Below the pieces are notes generated by a model. It saw only the letters and a list, made by a program, of their open reading frames with translations. It searched no databases and was not told the DNA's origin. The position numbers and the translations under genes were made by a program. A stretch of DNA of 64,000 nucleotides from Chryseobacterium sp. POL2 (GTDB lineage: Bacteria > Bacteroidota > Bacteroidia > Flavobacteriales > Weeksellaceae): NCBI RefSeq assembly GCF_011058315.1, contig NZ_CP049298.1, forward strand, positions 2,542,001 to 2,606,000, in the 5' to 3' direction. How positions within the stretch are numbered: the first letter of the stretch is position 1; the number at the start of each line of letters is the position of its first letter. Shown here piece after piece: positions 61,668-64,000 of the stretch.

Positions 61668-62757
61668 TTGGATTCCTGTAGAACTGTATACATCCTTGCA
61701 TTATCACGTTTTGTTGCTTGTGATGCTTATTATTTTGGCGCATGCTTTTGTCTATGATGTAAGCGATCAGCAGAGTATTCAGTTTTTCCAAGTATTAGGA
61801 GGAATATTGACTTTTTTGCTAGTTCTTTATATGGGGCAGCGGCAGATTAGTGGGCGGTATTTTGGTGATACCTATAATTACGACAAGGCATATAAGCTTT
61901 TGCAATCTGGGGAGAGCATTAAAATAGAAAAAGATTTTCTTTTCAATTATATGATGGTCTATTCCAGTAAGATAATGGACATACATGGTTTTCTACAGCT
62001 TTGTGTTGTGCTGTACATTGTGCCATGTTATTTTTTTTCTAAGAAGTACTTTGGGAATTATTGGTTTTTCGCTATGTTTATGTTCATGGTGTCATATTCC
62101 TTCTGGGCATACGGTGTCAATGGTGTGCGCAATGGATTGGCAACGTCATTGTTTTTGTTGGCTTTGTGCTTATATCATCGAAAATGGCTGATGTATGCCT
62201 TGTTAATAATGTCTTATTTTATGCATGCCTCTTTGGTTATCCCCATAGCGGCTTTTGTGGTGTCTGGTCTTTACAAGAATCCTAAAGCTTATTTGGCTAT
62301 TTGGTTGTTGGCAATTCCTTTGTCGTTAGCTGGAGGTTCTGCGTGGAGCAGCTTCTTTGCAAATTTAGGATTTGCTGAAGATCGGACGCAAGGTTATTTG
62401 ACTGGAGGTTCGGAGGAGTATAATGATCAATTTTCGCAGAGTGGTTTTCGGTGGGATTTTTTAGCTTACAGTGCTTCTGCTGTATTTGCAGGATGGTATT
62501 TTATATTTAAAAAGAAAATTACAGATAAGTTTTATATCCATCTTTTTGGGACTTATTGTATTGCCAATGCCTTTTGGATCTTGGTGATTAACGCTGCTTT
62601 TAGTAATCGTTTTGCCTATTTGTCGTGGTTTTTGATGCCCGCCGTGATTGCCTATCCAATGTTTCGGTATAAGCTGTGGGATAATCAATATCGGGTATTT
62701 GGGATTATTTTGTTTTTGTATTTTATGTTTACTTATATAATGAATGTCATGTTATAA
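61660..62757 (+). CDS. EpsG/Wzy-like polysaccharide polymerase
   Basis: A 365-residue membrane protein with about 10 hydrophobic helices. 'GVNGVRNGLATSLFLLALCLYHRKWLMY' followed by 'YFMHASLVIPI' is the Arg...His signature of EpsG-type polymerases. In Wzx/Wzy pathways this protein joins lipid-linked repeat units in the periplasm. It completes the set with the flippase, Wza and Wzc. It starts inside the end of the upstream glycosyltransferase gene. Confidence 0.8.
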   Translation: MFDWIPVELYTSLHYHVLLLVMLIILAHAFVYDVSDQQSIQFFQVLGGILTFLLVLYMGQRQISGRYFGDTYNYDKAYKLLQSGESIKIEKDFLFNYMMVYSSKIMDIHGFLQLCVVLYIVPCYFFSKKYFGNYWFFAMFMFMVSYSFWAYGVNGVRNGLATSLFLLALCLYHRKWLMYALLIMSYFMHASLVIPIAAFVVSGLYKNPKAYLAIWLLAIPLSLAGGSAWSSFFANLGFAEDRTQGYLTGGSEEYNDQFSQSGFRWDFLAYSASAVFAGWYFIFKKKITDKFYIHLFGTYCIANAFWILVINAAFSNRFAYLSWFLMPAVIAYPMFRYKLWDNQYRVFGIILFLYFMFTYIMNVML

Positions 62758-63644
62758 TGAAATCGATTACTGTTTTTACACCAACTTTTAATAGAGCACA
62801 TCTGCTTCCTAGACTTTACGAAAGTTTGAAAAACCAAACCTCAAAGGATTTCGTTTGGATGATTATTGACGATGGTTCGGTTGATGATACGAAAAGCTTA
62901 ATAGCACAATGGAGGGAAGAAGCTGATTTTGAAATCCAGTACCATTACAAAGAGAATGGCGGTATGCATACTGCTCATAATCTCGCGTATTCTTTAACAG
63001 AAACCGAGTTGAATGTCTGTATCGACTCAGACGATGCAATGACAAAGGATGCTATTGAACTAATCGTAAAGCTTTGGGAATCCATTGATAATAAATCCAA
63101 TGTCGCAGGAATCATTGGGTTAGATGTTGATAGAGAAGGGAAGATAATCGGAACGAAAATCCCCGAACATTTAGAGAAAGGTAGTTTACACGATTTATAT
63201 CATCTTCATAATGTTAAAGGTGACAAAAAATTAGTTTTAAGAACTGATGTTGTGAGAAGCTATCCACCTTACCCTGAATATGAAGGTGAAAAATTAGTGC
63301 CTTTGGGGATTTTGTATTTAATGATTGGCAAAGATTATAATCTTTTGTATGCCAATGATGTATACTGCATTGTTGAATATCAGGATGGCGGCTCTACGAA
63401 TTCCATCTTAAAACAGTACAAACAATCACCAAGAGGATTTGCATATAGTAGGAAACTTCAAATTAAACACGGTGATGGCATCTCAAACGAAATCAAGAAT
63501 TATGTACATTTAATTTCTTCTTCTATTTTTGCAAAAGATATTCCCCTAGCATTTAAAGGCGTTAATCCACTAAAAAGTTTATTCATTTATCCTTTTGGTA
63601 TCCTACTACATATCTATATTCTATTAAAAATTAAAAGTTCATGA
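62757..63644 (+). CDS. Glycosyltransferase family 2
   Basis: A 295-residue GT-A enzyme. 'SITVFTPTFNRAHLLPRLYESL', 'WMIIDDGSVDDTKSL', 'NGGMHTAHNLAYS' and the metal site 'CIDSDDAM' (about 85-92) are visible. The tail 'FIYPFGILLHIYILLKIK' is hydrophobic, suggesting membrane association. Its start overlaps the polymerase stop by 1 nt, and its stop overlaps the start of the next gene. Confidence 0.88.
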   Translation: MKSITVFTPTFNRAHLLPRLYESLKNQTSKDFVWMIIDDGSVDDTKSLIAQWREEADFEIQYHYKENGGMHTAHNLAYSLTETELNVCIDSDDAMTKDAIELIVKLWESIDNKSNVAGIIGLDVDREGKIIGTKIPEHLEKGSLHDLYHLHNVKGDKKLVLRTDVVRSYPPYPEYEGEKLVPLGILYLMIGKDYNLLYANDVYCIVEYQDGGSTNSILKQYKQSPRGFAYSRKLQIKHGDGISNEIKNYVHLISSSIFAKDIPLAFKGVNPLKSLFIYPFGILLHIYILLKIKSS

Positions 63645-64000
63645 CCCAACCCATTCGAATCCTACAAGTTGTTACTATTATGAATTTAGGCGGATTAGAA
63701 AGTTTTCTAATGACCATTTATAGGAATATTGATCGATCTAAAGTTCAGTTTGACTTTTTAGTCCACAGACAAGAAAGAGGAGCTTTTGATGATGAGATTG
63801 AAAATTTAGGTGGTAAGATTTTTAGATTGAATCCTATTCGGCCCGCACGGTTTTTTCAATATCAAAAAGAACTCAAATCATTTTTCTTAGACCATAAAGA
63901 ATATAAAATTATTCATTCTCATCTCAATGAAAATAGCGCCATAGTATTAAATGTCGCCAAAAGATTAAATATCCCAATACGTATAGCCCATTCACATGCA
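63641..64000 (+). CDS. Glycosyltransferase, GT-B family (5' part only)
   Basis: The frame from ATG 63641 is open to the right edge (120 codons) and overlaps the preceding TGA by 4 nt. It begins 'IRILQVVTIMNLGGLESFLMTIYRNID' (quoted in part) and contains 'FDFLVHRQERGAFDDEIENLGGKI' and 'IIHSHLNENSAIVLNVAKRL', typical of the acceptor domain of GT1/GT4-type capsular glycosyltransferases such as those annotated EpsF. The donor domain lies outside the window. Confidence 0.8.
   Translation, partial: MTQPIRILQVVTIMNLGGLESFLMTIYRNIDRSKVQFDFLVHRQERGAFDDEIENLGGKIFRLNPIRPARFFQYQKELKSFFLDHKEYKIIHSHLNENSAIVLNVAKRLNIPIRIAHSHA

Noticed and set aside
1-64000. tRNA, rRNA, integrase, transposase or phage genes
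   Set aside because: I looked through the gaps and products on both strands and saw none; the AT-rich cassette at 56-58.6 kb has no mobility gene beside it.

Overview
The window looks like a chromosomal segment of a Bacteroidota species of the class Flavobacteriia, most likely from the Chryseobacterium group (Weeksellaceae). The evidence is an AT-rich sequence, promoter boxes of the Bacteroidetes TAnnTTTG type, a protein with a type IX secretion C-terminal domain, an outer-membrane protein of the DUF6089 type, a fused alpha/beta 2-oxoacid dehydrogenase E1, and several lineage-typical families (HU-like with N-terminal extension, DUF4407, membrane-anchored TPR-LuxR regulators). Genus placement is inference. 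I saw no rRNA, tRNA, CRISPR array, transposase or phage gene.

Layout. 1-4.4 kb: end of a beta-lactamase-family serine hydrolase, an HU-like protein, an Ig-like lipoprotein with a haem-binding-domain protein, and an arginase-fold protein that has lost its metal ligands. 4.4-10.1 kb: a first surface-polysaccharide block (GT2, WecA/TagO-like initiating transferase, Wza-like export lipoprotein, Wzc-like tyrosine autokinase with a Gly-Tyr repeat tail). 10.2-15.5 kb: envelope biogenesis operon (DUF6089 barrel, UppS, BamA, two Skp/OmpH chaperones). 15.6-30 kb: housekeeping genes (thioesterase, RfbD, Pif1-like helicase with RuvC, M16 peptidase, ferrochelatase, Nfu, gamma-carbonic anhydrase, DUF4407, T9SS cargo, GuaB). 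30-38.5 kb, mostly minus strand: two paralogous TPR-transmembrane-LuxR regulators, an Omp85-like barrel, an SDR, and a lipoprotein-MazG-AroA operon.

38.6-50.9 kb is a phenylacetate degradation cluster: a fused E1 2-oxoacid dehydrogenase and a TetR (PaaR-like) regulator, then paaE, paaA, paaB, paaC, paaD, paaH, paaJ, paaZ and an enoyl-CoA hydratase. The products would epoxidise phenylacetyl-CoA, open the ring and run beta-oxidation to acetyl-CoA and succinyl-CoA. No phenylacetate-CoA ligase (paaK) is present. A palindrome overlapping the -33 box upstream of the E1 gene is a good candidate TetR operator. The larger gaps of this cluster are occupied by repeats: two copies of a dispersed hairpin element (two further copies lie elsewhere), several degenerate heptanucleotide arrays of core RTCT, and a perfectly in-register array of 20 heptamers just after the last gene.

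51.2-64 kb is a second polysaccharide locus (barrel protein, Wza, Wzc, flippase, pyruvyl transferase, GT2 and GT4 glycosyltransferases, EpsG/Wzy-like polymerase), running off the right edge inside another glycosyltransferase. A strongly AT-rich segment from the 3' part of the flippase gene through the pyruvyl transferase and the next GT2 suggests a cassette of foreign origin. I did not find a clearly new multi-gene defence or mobile system. The most unusual material is the intergenic repeat architecture of the paa cluster.
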